A stretch of 64,000 bases of DNA from Mycobacteroides sp. LB1 (GTDB taxonomy: Bacteria > Actinomycetota > Actinomycetes > Mycobacteriales > Mycobacteriaceae), in contig NZ_JACCFF010000001.1 of the NCBI RefSeq assembly GCF_013449725.1, forward strand, positions 1-64,000, in the 5' to 3' direction. The translations under genes and the position numbers were made by a program. Under the pieces are notes generated by a model. That model saw nothing but the letters and a program-made list of their open reading frames with translations. It was not told where the DNA came from and made no database searches. Below, piece by piece: positions 8,127-16,717 of this stretch (its first letter is position 1; each line of letters starts with the position of its first letter).

Positions 8127-9338
8127 TCAACGACGCACGACTACGGCGGAGTTGAAACCCCACCGGCCCCGCGCCAGTATCAAGGCGGCCGACAGTGACG
8201 CCTCACGTGGTTGACCCTGCACAAGATCAAGCTGATAGCGCTCGGGAATATCGGTGGTACCGACAGTGGGCGGGACCACTCCGTCCCGCAGAGATAGCAG
8301 TGCCGTCGCCACATCCAGTGGCCCGCCAGCGGCATAGAGCCTGCCGGTCATCGACTTTGGCGCAGTCACCGGCACGCCGTATGGCGAGAACACCTCCACG
8401 ATGGCCGCTGCTTCCGCGGCGTCGGCGCCGGTCACACCGGCCGCGTCGGCGAACACCACATCGATATCGGTCGGTGTCAGTCCAGCATCCGCGATCGCCA
8501 TCTGCGCCGCACGGGCCAGTCCGCTAGGCAGACCCGATCCCGGGGCCGGGTCGAAGGTGGAGGCATATCCAGCGATCTCACCGTGAATGTTGGGGGCATT
8601 GCGCGCCTCCGCTGCATCCGCGTCTTCGCAGATGAGGATGCAGCCCCCTTCGCCCGGCACATATCCGTTGGCCCGCTGATCGAACGGCAGGTATCCCTGC
8701 GTAGGATCAGTCGCCCTGGTGACATTCCCAGTCGAGATGTGCGAGGTCCAGCCCCATGGGTCAAGAGCCGAATCCGCGCCTCCGGAGACCACCAGAGCGG
8801 TACCACGCCGCACCGTACGGCGCGCATGTCCGAGAGCATCCAGCCCGCCGGCCTGCTCCGCCACCAAAGCACTACTAGGGCCACGCATTCCGTGCCGAAT
8901 CGAGATCTGGCCGGTATTGACGGCATAGAACCAAGCAAACGATTCGTACACACTGACGTGCTCCGAGCCCTGGGACCACAGCTTCTGGAACTCCCGGTGC
9001 GTGAACTCGAAGCCACCCGAGGCAGTCGACGTGACCACACCCATCTCGTAGTCGGTGAATTCCTCCGGATCCACCTTGGCATCGCCCAGAGCCCACTCCG
9101 CGGCCACGAGGGCCAGCCGGGTTGAGATATCGGTCTGCGGAAGGAGCCGTCCGGGCAGCAGCTCCTTGGCGTTGAAATCAGTGAGCTGTCCCGCCAAGGT
9201 GCTCGAATATCCGGAAACATCGAATCTGTCGAGAGTCGAGATTCCGGTATGCCCGGATACTGTGGCTTCCCAGTAATTTTCGGTACCCAGACCATTGGGG
9301 GCCAACACTCCCATACCCGTCACCAATACGCGTTTCAT
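8127..9338 (-). CDS. Type II PKS chain-length factor (KS-beta)
   Basis: The 403-residue ketosynthase homologue has the active-site cysteine replaced by glutamine: [14 protein letters not shown], Gln162. That is the hallmark of chain-length factors, which pair with KS-alpha, set chain length and generate the acetyl primer by decarboxylating malonyl-ACP. The catalytic histidines of KS-alpha are also missing (no NAHGSGT motif). ATG 9338 overlaps the KS-alpha stop codon in an ATGA arrangement, which decides the start and implies the usual translational coupling of the heterodimer. Confidence 0.95.
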   Translation of the reverse strand: MKRVLVTGMGVLAPNGLGTENYWEATVSGHTGISTLDRFDVSGYSSTLAGQLTDFNAKELLPGRLLPQTDISTRLALVAAEWALGDAKVDPEEFTDYEMGVVTSTASGGFEFTHREFQKLWSQGSEHVSVYESFAWFYAVNTGQISIRHGMRGPSSALVAEQAGGLDALGHARRTVRRGTALVVSGGADSALDPWGWTSHISTGNVTRATDPTQGYLPFDQRANGYVPGEGGCILICEDADAAEARNAPNIHGEIAGYASTFDPAPGSGLPSGLARAAQMAIADAGLTPTDIDVVFADAAGVTGADAAEAAAIVEVFSPYGVPVTAPKSMTGRLYAAGGPLDVATALLSLRDGVVPPTVGTTDIPERYQLDLVQGQPREASLSAALILARGRWGFNSAVVVRR

Positions 9339-10612
9339 GCCGATGCTCCCAACATCTCGGCCGGACGGCTCAGCACCATCGCGGTCTGAAATCCACCGAA
9401 TCCACTGCCCACGGTGAGCACATGCTCCAAGTGGTGGTCGCGTGCGGTGATGGGGACGTAGTCCAGATCGCACTCCGGGTCTGCCTCGTGCAGATTCGCG
9501 GTCGGCGGAACAACCTGGTTCTTAAGCGCCAGTAGCGAGGCAGCGATCTCGACGGACCCGATAGCCCCCAGGGAGTGGCCCACCATGGACTTGATCGAGC
9601 TCACCGGCGTGCGATACGCATGCTCGCCCAAACTGCGTTTGAATGCCGCCGTTTCGTGGCGGTCATTCTGGCGGGTACCCGATCCGTGGGCATTGATGTA
9701 GTCGATCTTGGTCGGATCGAGCCGTGCCTCGTCTAGGGCAATGGTGATGGCTTCGGCCATCTCCCGCCCATCGATCTTCAGCCCTGTCATGTGATAGGCG
9801 TTGCAGCGGGTGGCGTATCCGGATACCTCTGCATATATCTGCGCACCACGAGCCCGTGCATGTTCGAACTCCTCCAGCACGAACATCGCCGCACCCTCAG
9901 CCAGCACAAAGCCGTTGCGAGAACCGTCGAAGGGGCGAGAACCGGTTTCCGGGGTGTCATTACGCGTGCTGGTGGCTTTGATCGCGTCAAAGCAGGCCAC
10001 CACGATCGGCGTGATCGGAGTGTCCGCGGCGCCGCTAAGCATCACATCGGCACTGCCCTCACGAATCAGCGCCACGGCATGGCCTACCGAGTCCAGCCCC
10101 GAGGTGCACCCGTTGGACACCATCGTCACCGGACCCTGCGCCCCCACCGTCCAGGCCACCTCGGCCGGCATCACGCTGGGAATCATGTAGTCAAACATGT
10201 GGGGGGACACCGCTTTCGGGTCCGAAAGCCAATTCCGCCCCGAATCCGACAGCACGAGGTACTCCTGCTCCAAGCTGGTAGCCGCCGCCACGGCACTGCC
10301 CAGGCTTACCCCAAGTCGATAGGGGTCGAGCGTGTTCACATCCAGTCCACTATCGGCCACGGCCTCGCGGCTGCAGACCACCGCGAACTGGGTGGCCCGG
10401 TCCATGCGCCGAATCTCTTTGGGCGACAAACCCTCCTGCACTGCGTCGAAATCGGCCTCACCGGCGATCCGAGACCGATACGGCGACGCATCGAAGTAGG
10501 AGATGCTTCGGGTCGCGGTGCGTCCAGCGGCCAGCAGTTTCCAGAACTCGTCGGCGCCGCGACCACCCGGTGCGCGTACACCGATGCCGGTGATGACTAC
10601 TCTTCGCTCCAT
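9335..10612 (-). CDS. Type II PKS ketosynthase KS-alpha
   Basis: The 425-residue condensing enzyme has Cys169 in [15 protein letters not shown], the same residue number as actinorhodin KS-alpha. His in [14 protein letters not shown] (near 310) and in [12 protein letters not shown] (near 346) complete the site. It extends malonyl-ACP units into a poly-beta-ketone together with the CLF. I chose the ATG at 10612, where similarity begins ([16 protein letters not shown]) and a GAGGTGGGAG sequence precedes it; an ATG at 10654 is in frame but lacks a ribosome site. It is the first gene of the operon running down to 3566, and SARP-like repeats lie upstream. Confidence 0.95.
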   Translation of the reverse strand: MERRVVITGIGVRAPGGRGADEFWKLLAAGRTATRSISYFDASPYRSRIAGEADFDAVQEGLSPKEIRRMDRATQFAVVCSREAVADSGLDVNTLDPYRLGVSLGSAVAAATSLEQEYLVLSDSGRNWLSDPKAVSPHMFDYMIPSVMPAEVAWTVGAQGPVTMVSNGCTSGLDSVGHAVALIREGSADVMLSGAADTPITPIVVACFDAIKATSTRNDTPETGSRPFDGSRNGFVLAEGAAMFVLEEFEHARARGAQIYAEVSGYATRCNAYHMTGLKIDGREMAEAITIALDEARLDPTKIDYINAHGSGTRQNDRHETAAFKRSLGEHAYRTPVSSIKSMVGHSLGAIGSVEIAASLLALKNQVVPPTANLHEADPECDLDYVPITARDHHLEHVLTVGSGFGGFQTAMVLSRPAEMLGASA

Positions 10613-10652
10613 CTCCCACCTCTCAGTTTGTGTCGGTATTGATGTCAGATAC

Positions 10653-10705
10653 ATTGTGGGGAGCCACTACTCAAAGACGGCTCAAGCTGTCGAATTCGAG
10701 ATCAA
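10653..10705 (-). promoter_or_regulatory. Putative SARP-activated promoter of the PKS operon
   Basis: On the minus strand four heptamers occur: TTGATCT (10705-10699), TTCGACA (10694-10688), TTGAGCC (10685-10679) and TTGAGTA (10674-10668). The outer pairs are exactly 11 bases apart. SARP regulators bind TCGAG/TTGA-type heptamers at one-turn spacing about 8 bases before the -10. Here a CACAAT hexamer (10658-10653) begins 9 bases after the last repeat. No -35 at 16-18 base spacing is present, consistent with activator dependence. Predicted leader is about 33 bases. Confidence 0.5.
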
Positions 10706-10730
10706 ACGGCCGCGGCCGGGGCAAAAGGCC

Positions 10731-10762
10731 AAAAAAAATCCACCAGCATTGCTGGTGGATTT
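10731..10762 (-). terminator. Intrinsic terminator of the SARP gene
   Basis: A perfect 12-base stem (AAATCCACCAGC, 10736-10747, pairing with 10751-10762) with a three-base loop is followed, on the minus strand, by a run of eight T (10738-10731). It lies 20 bases after the SARP stop codon, between the regulator and the PKS promoter. Strong hairpin-plus-U-tract terminators are not common in mycobacterial genomes. Confidence 0.85.
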
Positions 10763-10781
10763 AGCTGTGACGATTTCCTTA

Positions 10782-11663
10782 TCAGGAAACCTGAGACGTC
10801 AGCCCCGTGACGGTATGCGGAATTAGCCCGGTAAGGAACCGGCCATGTTCGGTTTTCATTCGGTCGGCTACGGTGTCATCGGACGAGGCCAAAATATCGC
10901 CGTGCAGTCGCTGCAATTTCACACAGGGTTCCAGCCCGAGCCCTGCAGCCAACGTTTTTCTCGCCAGCTGGAATACCCCGAGCGCCTTATCCCGCCAGCC
11001 CGCCAGACATAATGCATACATATAGTACGCATACAGTCGCTCGTGATACGGGAACCGAGATACCCAAAGCGCAAGATCAATCGCCGCTTCCCGATACCTT
11101 TCGAGACGTAATTGAGCCTCAATGCGCAATTCCAAATTGGCTAGAAATATACATTCCACCTGATCCTTCTCTGATGCCAGGAGTCGTCCGACTTCGATAT
11201 CAACAAACGCGGGACCGGTCCATGTCTTTTCGGCGTTTACGTACAACAGGACGGCCTGATGATCGTTTCCCGACTCCTTGGCGCACCGCGCCGATTCGAT
11301 CAGACTTTGGTATTTACGCAGGTCAAGGTTAATATCTTGGGGGCTGAACAGGTAGCCCATGTTTTTTGTCTGCAACATGGACGAGGCAACCTGGGCCACA
11401 CTCATGTCAAATTCTTTGGCTATAGTCTTGCGTATACTGAGGATATAGGTCTGCACCACTGTCGTTGCACTCTTGGGTGGCTCATCGTCCCATAATTCGT
11501 CGATAAGTACGGCCGCTGGAACAAAACGCCCGGTCCGAGCCAGCAGCATCGCAAGAACTTGACGTTGTTTTTTTGCCGATGGCGTCGCGTCCCGCTCGCC
11601 CGATGAAAGAGAAGCGGTCAGTGACAATGGACCAAGAATATTAGCGTCTGCACGTACAACCAT
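10782..11663 (-). CDS. SARP-family transcriptional activator
   Basis: The 293-residue protein has an OmpR-like winged helix (~1-105; NILGPLSLTA, PSAKKQRQVLAMLLARTGR, IDELWDDEPPKSATTVVQTYILSIRK) followed by a bacterial transcriptional activation domain (~110-260; LDLRKYQSLIESAR and YHERLYAYYMYALCLAGWRDKALGVFQ). This is the size and layout of pathway-specific activators such as ActII-ORF4. A GGAGG lies 9 bases before the ATG. Base composition is clearly lower in G+C than its neighbours (25 of 60 bases in 11101-11160), suggesting a different origin. It should activate the PKS operon through the repeats at 10668-10705. Confidence 0.92.
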   Translation of the reverse strand: MVVRADANILGPLSLTASLSSGERDATPSAKKQRQVLAMLLARTGRFVPAAVLIDELWDDEPPKSATTVVQTYILSIRKTIAKEFDMSVAQVASSMLQTKNMGYLFSPQDINLDLRKYQSLIESARCAKESGNDHQAVLLYVNAEKTWTGPAFVDIEVGRLLASEKDQVECIFLANLELRIEAQLRLERYREAAIDLALWVSRFPYHERLYAYYMYALCLAGWRDKALGVFQLARKTLAAGLGLEPCVKLQRLHGDILASSDDTVADRMKTEHGRFLTGLIPHTVTGLTSQVS

Positions 11664-11727
11664 TCTGCACTACCTCCGCGTGATACCATTCAGGGGCACG
11701 TCAGTGTGCTTCCGATTTATTGTTTCT

Positions 11728-11760
11728 AGAACCTCTCAGGTTCTTCCCAGCCTAACTGGG
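11728..11760. promoter_or_regulatory. Two adjacent dyads in the SARP leader region
   Basis: A perfect 7-3-7 dyad, AGAACCT-CTC-AGGTTCT (11728-11744), is followed one base later by CCCAG-CCTAA-CTGGG (11746-11760). Both lie 65-97 bases upstream of the SARP start within the 199-base gap to the SDR gene. They could be operators for a repressor of the activator or hairpins in a long leader. The remaining gap is A+T rich and shows no reading frame. Confidence 0.4.
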
Positions 11761-11862
11761 TACGCGCGTGACCGCTTAGCGCATGCGTTACCGTACGATT
11801 AACTTCGTATGATATCGATGATCCGATGCGATAAGCCGCGTTACACATGACAGACTCGATCC

Positions 11863-12594
11863 TTATTTGTTGCCTAGTTCCGTGCCGCCATCGGCAGTAA
11901 TGATCTGGCCGGTCATATAGCTGACTTTTTCGCTCGCGAGAAATACCAGCATCTCTGCTATTTCTGAAGGGGTCCCTATTCGGCCGAGCAATGACGATTC
12001 GGCTTCCGCACGGCTCAGCGGGTTTAGTCCGGCGACCAGATCGGTCTCGATGAGGCCCGGAGCCAGACCATTGACCAGAATTTCCGGTGCGAGCTCCTTC
12101 GCGAGCGCCACGGTGAAACTATTCAATGCAGCCTTCGACGCCGAGTAGGCCATCCCTCGCGCGGTGGCCATCGACAAGTTCCCCCGCATGGACGAGACGT
12201 TCACGATTCTCGCGCTGCCATCGCGCGGCATATACGGGGCCGCCGTTTGGCAAAAGTTAAATACCCCAATCAGATTCGCCGTCAGGTGCTGATCCCAGTC
12301 CCGTCTAGTCAGCTCCGCGAACGCACGGGGGCTGGCCACCCCAGCACAGTTCACCAGGGAGTCGATACGGCTATGAGTACGGACGACTTCCTCAACCGCG
12401 CTGCTGACCTCCTCGTGATTGCCGACATCAGCGACGATGTACCGCACGTCCATATCAGCCGCTTCCCGCCGGAGCGCGGTAGAAGCGGTGCGTCCGTGCA
12501 GAACCACCTCGGCTCCGGCGGCCTTGGCAAGGCGCGCAGTCGCCAACCCGATCCCTCTCGAGGATCCGGTAACGAGAACAACCCGACCCCGCAT
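11863..12594 (-). CDS. SDR-family oxidoreductase (FabG-like)
   Basis: The 243-residue classical SDR shows VTGSSRGIG (cofactor), NCAGVA, the catalytic Ser in VNVSSMRG, and YSASK; the end MTGQIITADGGTEL is FabG-like. I chose the ATG at 12594 (AAGGA about ten bases upstream, first residues of the Rossmann strand); an upstream GTG at 12669 would add 25 non-homologous residues. It faces the same way as the SARP gene, 199 bases away. It may be a second ketoreductase of the aromatic polyketide pathway, but nothing in the sequence fixes its substrate. Confidence 0.85.
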   Translation of the reverse strand: MRGRVVLVTGSSRGIGLATARLAKAAGAEVVLHGRTASTALRREAADMDVRYIVADVGNHEEVSSAVEEVVRTHSRIDSLVNCAGVASPRAFAELTRRDWDQHLTANLIGVFNFCQTAAPYMPRDGSARIVNVSSMRGNLSMATARGMAYSASKAALNSFTVALAKELAPEILVNGLAPGLIETDLVAGLNPLSRAEAESSLLGRIGTPSEIAEMLVFLASEKVSYMTGQIITADGGTELGNK

Positions 12595-12947
12595 AACGCC
12601 CCGTCCTTGGGTTCTTAGTTTCCTCCGCAGTTGTCGCGTCCAATGTCTCTTCGATAACTCAAGAACCACTCAAGTGCTTTCCGCCGGTGTTACGGCCCCG
12701 AGGTTGTTACTTTCGGCAGGTCAGTAGGGTGCGTGCTACCCACTCCCCTGCCGGACCAGCACGATTCCCCGACCGGGTGGTTCGCTCTGCCCGATCCGCT
12801 CGCGCTGCAACGCCTCGACCGCCGACCGGCGTAGGCGCCGGACATCATTCACCTGCACCGCACCTCGACTGGAATCCTTCACGTTGCTCATCTCGGCTCA
12901 GGATGTGCCACTAGGCTCAACCTGTCGCCGAGAGAAGCGAGACAACG
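12595..12947. other. Intergenic region without a supported gene
   Basis: These 353 bases separate the last cluster-associated SDR gene from the deazaflavin oxidoreductase, whose starts diverge. I see no convincing reading frame, repeat or terminator. It marks a plausible right boundary of the polyketide island. Confidence 0.5.
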
Positions 12948-13376
12948 ATGACCGAACCTTTGGATACCGAACGATCATTCAACGAAAACAACATCGCCGA
13001 ATTCCGGGCGAACGGCGGCACAGTGGGCGGCCAGTTCGAAGGTTTTCCACTGCTGCTTCTGACGAGCATCGGTGCCAAATCCGGCGCCCAGCGGGTAAAT
13101 CCGTTGGCGTACTTCGATATCGACGGTAAGGCCTACATCGTCGGCTCCGCCGCGGGCAGACCGGGCAATCCGGCCTGGGTCGCAAATATCCGCGCCAACC
13201 CCGATGTCAAGGTCGAAATCGGGGCCAACCCGATCACCGCTGCCACCGCAGTCGAACTCCCTCGTGCCGAGCGCGACCGCGTGTACGAAATCGTCAAACA
13301 GCGCGCACCGGGATTTGCCGGCTATGAGACAGCCACCGATCGCCTGATCCCAGTGTTCGAGATCCGGTTCAGCTAA
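12948..13376 (+). CDS. Deazaflavin (F420)-dependent oxidoreductase, Ddn family
   Basis: The 142-residue split-barrel protein contains GGQFEGFPLLLLTSIGAKSG, NPLAYFDIDG, NPAWVANIRANPDV and AERDRVYEIVKQRAPGF, the signature blocks of the mycobacterial Ddn/nitroreductase (DUF385) family that uses reduced F420. Members reduce quinones, enones and nitro compounds. A second family member lies at 51404-51850. It starts at ATG 12948 after GAGAGAAGCGAGACAACG and ends one base before the convergent TetR gene. Confidence 0.88.
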   Translation: MTEPLDTERSFNENNIAEFRANGGTVGGQFEGFPLLLLTSIGAKSGAQRVNPLAYFDIDGKAYIVGSAAGRPGNPAWVANIRANPDVKVEIGANPITAATAVELPRAERDRVYEIVKQRAPGFAGYETATDRLIPVFEIRFS

Positions 13377-13377
13377 C

Positions 13378-13980
13378 CTATTCCTCGTTAAGCGCCTGTT
13401 GCAGAACCTGTTCGAGCTCGTCCTGGACCCTCTGCAGCGGCGCAGTATCGCGGCTGGCGCGCGCCAGTATCAGGCCTCCCTCGATCGATGTGACTATCAG
13501 CGTGGACAGCCCGACCGCGCGCTTCTGCGAAATTCCCATGTCGACAAGACCGGATGCAATTAAGTCCTGCCACGTCTGAAAGATGATGTCTGCCTGAGGG
13601 ATGAGACTTCCGTCGATGTCGCCGCCGCCAATAGCGGCCGAGGCGATCGGGCAGCTGGCCCCGAAGTCCTTGTGCTGCAGGATCGCGGTCCAGTACTTGA
13701 CGTAACGGTCTATTCCGCTGGTCGCGCCTTCCGCGAACGCATCGGTGATCGTCGCCGCAGTGATCTTGCCTGCCAGCTCAAGCGCCTCGGCGAGCAGCTG
13801 TGCACGCCCATCCGGAAAGTAGTAGTAGACCGATCCGCGCGGTGCGCCGCTCCGGGCGATCACCTCGTCGACGGTGACCCCGGCCGCACTCCGCTCGGTC
13901 ATCAGCTCGACGGCTGCATGCAGCATCCGCTGCTTGGTCTGGCCCTTACCTTGCTGCGGCGCGGCCTTTGCGATAACCAC
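13378..13980 (-). CDS. TetR-family regulator (LmrA/YxaF-like)
   Basis: The 200-residue protein has a TetR helix-turn-helix at ~20-65 (RMLHAAVELMTERSAAGVTV, SGAPRGSVYYYFPDGRAQLL), and its C-terminal half with DFGASCPIASAAIGG resembles the LmrA/YxaF subgroup. It diverges from the epoxide-hydrolase-like gene with two dyads in between, the classic arrangement of a local repressor and its target. Confidence 0.88.
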   Translation of the reverse strand: MVIAKAAPQQGKGQTKQRMLHAAVELMTERSAAGVTVDEVIARSGAPRGSVYYYFPDGRAQLLAEALELAGKITAATITDAFAEGATSGIDRYVKYWTAILQHKDFGASCPIASAAIGGGDIDGSLIPQADIIFQTWQDLIASGLVDMGISQKRAVGLSTLIVTSIEGGLILARASRDTAPLQRVQDELEQVLQQALNEE

Positions 13981-13994
13981 TGGTCAATCGCCCC

Positions 13995-14052
13995 TTCCGC
14001 TTCCGGTCCATGCGGAAGCGGAATCAGTATATAGATTATGGTATCTACCATA
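13995..14052. promoter_or_regulatory. Two dyads between divergent TetR and hydrolase genes
   Basis: The first is a perfect 11-7-11 inverted repeat (arms TTCCGCTTCCG 13995-14005 and its complement 14013-14023). The second is TATGGTATCTACCATA (14037-14052), a perfect 7-2-7 palindrome typical in size for a TetR operator. The second sits where the promoter of the hydrolase operon should be; the first lies in the leader of the TetR gene. Both fit autoregulation plus repression of the neighbouring operon. Confidence 0.6.
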
Positions 14053-14118
14053 TGTTAGATTCACGAAACCGGCCCAGCTGAGGCAATGCGCGCCGTATCC
14101 ATTCATCGAGGAGAGAAC

Positions 14119-15027
14119 GTGGCAGAGCTACGAACAAGCGAAGTTATCGTCGACGGGGTGCGATCTCCGGTGCTGCTTGCCGGACCAGATCGCGGCCGGA
14201 CCGCTGTGGTCTTCATCCACGGAAATCCCGGTTCCTCACACGACTTTCGTGGATTGCTGGCGGCGGTTGGCGATCACGCCCGGACTGTTGCCCTGGACAT
14301 GCCCGGGTTCGGACAGGCGGACAAGCCGTCCAACTTCCGGCAGAGCGCCGTAGGGCATGCCACCCACCTCGACGGCGCACTATCGGCGCTGGACATCACC
14401 AATGTGCACCTGGTGCTGCATGACTTTGGTGGTCTTTGGGGACTGACCTGGGCCGCCGCCCATCTGGACCAAGTCGCATCGATCACCTTGATGAACACCG
14501 GCTCGGTCTACGAACACCGCTGGCACTGGCCCGCCCGGCTGTGGCTCACCCGAGGCGTCGGTGAACTAATGATGCGGCTGACCACGACCACGGCGTTCAA
14601 ACTCGTTATCCAGTACGGCTACGCCCTCAAGTCGGCGCCCGCCCGGCTGCCCGCCGACTTCCTGGCACATATGGCAGACGATTTCGATGCAGGCACACGC
14701 GACGCCGTGTTGCGTCTGTACCGCGCATCACACCACCTCGGAGAGTTCGGCGACGCCCTCGCATACCTGTTCCACCAGCACGATATTCCGGCGTTGGTGA
14801 TATGGGGTGCGCGCGATCACTTCCTGCCCGTCAAACACGCCTATCAGCAGTTGGACGCGTTCCCGTCGGCGCGACTGGTCATCCTGGACAAGGCCGGCCA
14901 CTGGCCCCTCGTCACCCACGCCACGGAAACCGAAGCCGCCGTTGCCAGTTTCCTGCGCCCCCTGCTGGAACGCGGAGACCGCAGCGAAACGCAGTCTGCA
15001 TCCGCGCCAATCGAAGCCGTCCGTTGA
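14119..15027 (+). CDS. Alpha/beta hydrolase with Asp nucleophile (epoxide hydrolase/dehalogenase-like)
   Basis: The 302-residue protein (GTG start; GAGGAG six bases upstream) has HGNPGSSHDFRGLL near the oxyanion hole, the nucleophile elbow HDFGGLWG with Asp in place of Ser, a late acid in WGARDHFLPV and His in DKAGHWPLV. An Asp nucleophile points to epoxide hydrolases or haloalkane dehalogenases rather than esterases. The Trp after the nucleophile that is typical of dehalogenases is absent, favouring epoxide hydrolase. It forms an operon with the overlapping membrane protein gene under the divergent TetR. Confidence 0.8.
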   Translation: MAELRTSEVIVDGVRSPVLLAGPDRGRTAVVFIHGNPGSSHDFRGLLAAVGDHARTVALDMPGFGQADKPSNFRQSAVGHATHLDGALSALDITNVHLVLHDFGGLWGLTWAAAHLDQVASITLMNTGSVYEHRWHWPARLWLTRGVGELMMRLTTTTAFKLVIQYGYALKSAPARLPADFLAHMADDFDAGTRDAVLRLYRASHHLGEFGDALAYLFHQHDIPALVIWGARDHFLPVKHAYQQLDAFPSARLVILDKAGHWPLVTHATETEAAVASFLRPLLERGDRSETQSASAPIEAVR

Positions 15028-15614
15028 TGACCGCTCAGGGACGGGACTCAAAGGAAGGTGCGTCCCGATTCTTCGATGTGTACAAAGGAGACTTCGTACT
15101 GGCCGGGTCTGGGGCCTCCCGCAGTAGTTTCGGTGCCTTCGCCGCAAGCTGGCTGCCGCTGGCTATCAGCCTGTTCGCGCTGTTTCATCTCGGCATCTGG
15201 TCGTTCATGCTGTTCGCGTCAGCCAGCCAGCACCCTGAGGACCTCGGGCGCATATACGCCGAGAAGCTCGGTATCCCACAACTTGAGCAAGTGGGAAATG
15301 CCCTGTTCCATGCGTTCGCCTGGGGACATGGAAATAACGTCCCAGAAGTCATGCTCGAGAGCATCTACGTCGCATGGGCGATTTTTCTGCTGATCGCGGC
15401 ACGAAAACCACAGGCCAACAAGACCTTCCTGGACTTCACCATCGGCGGCAATCTCGCCCACTGGCTCGGAATGACGTTCATGACGCTGACCATGGCGGGG
15501 CAGTCCCACCACCATTACCAAGACATGTTGCTGCTTCTGGCCTCGGTCGCCTTCCTCGCCGCATTCTGGTTCCCCGCGCGGAGGTACTACAAAGCCGAAG
15601 GAACACTCGCCTAG
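15027..15614 (+). CDS. Small membrane protein (DUF6632-like)
   Basis: The 195-residue protein has four hydrophobic segments (about residues 36-60, 118-132, 143-165 and 172-186). Motifs include HAFAWGHGNNVPEVMLESIY and GNLAHWLGMTFMTLTMAG. This resembles a four-helix DUF6632-type family, but my recognition is not firm. Its ATG overlaps the hydrolase stop (TGATGA), so the two are co-translated. No function is assigned. Confidence 0.6.
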   Translation: MTAQGRDSKEGASRFFDVYKGDFVLAGSGASRSSFGAFAASWLPLAISLFALFHLGIWSFMLFASASQHPEDLGRIYAEKLGIPQLEQVGNALFHAFAWGHGNNVPEVMLESIYVAWAIFLLIAARKPQANKTFLDFTIGGNLAHWLGMTFMTLTMAGQSHHHYQDMLLLLASVAFLAAFWFPARRYYKAEGTLA

Positions 15615-15699
15615 ATCCCCGTCTCGTGCGCCGCCTGCCATCGTCAACTAATAGCTACGACCAGCACCGTGGAGGTATCGGGCCGACTGGCGCCACAGA

Positions 15700-15771
15700 G
15701 ATGTGACGTAGGGCACCACATCCCGACGGATGTGACACAAACGACCAGTGATCTAGTGCGCCCGCTATGTT
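15700..15771 (+). promoter_or_regulatory. Operator/promoter upstream of the PF10118-like gene
   Basis: A perfect 7-4-7 dyad CACATCC-CGAC-GGATGTG (15717-15734) overlaps a direct repeat GATGTGAC (15700-15707 and 15729-15736). About 30 bases further a TATGTT hexamer could be the -10. The arrangement suggests a regulated promoter for the downstream two-gene operon; no dedicated regulator gene is adjacent. Confidence 0.4.
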
Positions 15772-15838
15772 ACCGTTTGTTCAATTCGAGTGAAGAATGT
15801 CACTCTGGTCGCTTTTTCAGTGTTGAAAGGCGTTTTTC

Positions 15839-16717
15839 ATGACATCGATTCATGAGCCACAGGGCATCACGATACGTGCCCGGAATGTTTCGTTCGATTT
15901 GAGTGACACCCCGTTGCACTGGATTCCGAACGAGCCCTCCGCTTCCAACACGCTCAGCGTGTTGCACATCATGGTCCCCGAAGGGGAACGATGGTTCTGC
16001 GAGGCGTTTGCTGAAGCATTGCCATACGTCAAGGACGAGAAGCTCGCTCACGATATGCGCGGCTTCATCGGCCAGGAGGCCATGCATGCCGAGGTGCATG
16101 ACAAGGCAGTCGGCGACTTCCTCGAGGCGCGCGGCATCAACACCGCGCCCTACCTGCGTCATGCCGAATACCTGTTCCGTAAGGTGCTGGCGCCCAGGAA
16201 AACACGATCGGCGCGGGTGCGCTACAACGACCTGATCCAGCGCCTATGGCTGATCGCGGCCATCGAGCATTACACGGCAGTGCTCGGAGATTTCGCACTG
16301 AATGCCACCTGGACCGAACACGGCGCCGACCCGACGATGACCGACATTCTGCGGTGGCACGGCGCGGAGGAGATGGAACATCGCAGCGTCGCTCACGATG
16401 TGGCGAACTACTTCCATGCCAGCTACTTCCAGCGATGTCGGGCCATGATCTTGTCGATCATCGGACTATCCGTGTTGGTCCATCGCGGTGCGCTCTTGAT
16501 CCTTCGCGAGGATCCGTCCATCAACTACTCCTATCCCCGGGTCTGGATCGAGTACTTCAGGGCCGCACGACGTGGGTTGTTACCCAAGCTCGGCTTCTTG
16601 GTCACCTCAACGCTCAGTTATTTCCGGCCCAGCTTCCATCCCGAGGAGGTTGGATCCACCGCTCAGGCGGTCGCCTACCTGGCGGCCTCGCCCGCCGCGA
16701 GAAGCGCCGCATTGTGA
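15839..16717 (+). CDS. PF10118-like protein, annotated in families as metal-dependent hydrolase; possibly a ferritin-like diiron oxygenase
   Basis: The 292-residue protein shows helical segments with E/H motifs: GQEAMHAEVHD (near 82), AAIEHYTAVLGD (near 142) and GAEEMEHRSVAHD (near 178), followed by hydrophobic helices. This fits the PF10118 family of predicted metal-dependent hydrolases, but the E...ExxH-type spacing also fits ferritin-like diiron sites. It overlaps by four bases (GTGA) the next gene, a reductase that would supply electrons. That pairing favours an oxygenase or desaturase over a hydrolase; this is inference. Confidence 0.7.
   Translation: MTSIHEPQGITIRARNVSFDLSDTPLHWIPNEPSASNTLSVLHIMVPEGERWFCEAFAEALPYVKDEKLAHDMRGFIGQEAMHAEVHDKAVGDFLEARGINTAPYLRHAEYLFRKVLAPRKTRSARVRYNDLIQRLWLIAAIEHYTAVLGDFALNATWTEHGADPTMTDILRWHGAEEMEHRSVAHDVANYFHASYFQRCRAMILSIIGLSVLVHRGALLILREDPSINYSYPRVWIEYFRAARRGLLPKLGFLVTSTLSYFRPSFHPEEVGSTAQAVAYLAASPAARSAAL

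Noticed and set aside
8477..9295. A 272-codon plus-or-minus frame antisense/alternate to the chain-length factor gene, and many similar long frames
   Set aside because: They lie in alternative frames of high-G+C genes, are Arg/Ser/Pro rich and match no family; the frame with conserved motifs is the real gene.
11792..11805. A loxP-like arm (TTAACTTCGTATG resembles 11 of 13 loxP arm bases) in the SARP upstream region
   Set aside because: Only one arm is present, with no inverted partner or spacer; most likely chance.
12687..12914. A 75-codon plus-strand frame in the gap before the Ddn-like gene
   Set aside because: Arg/Ser-rich composition without ribosome site or recognisable motif.
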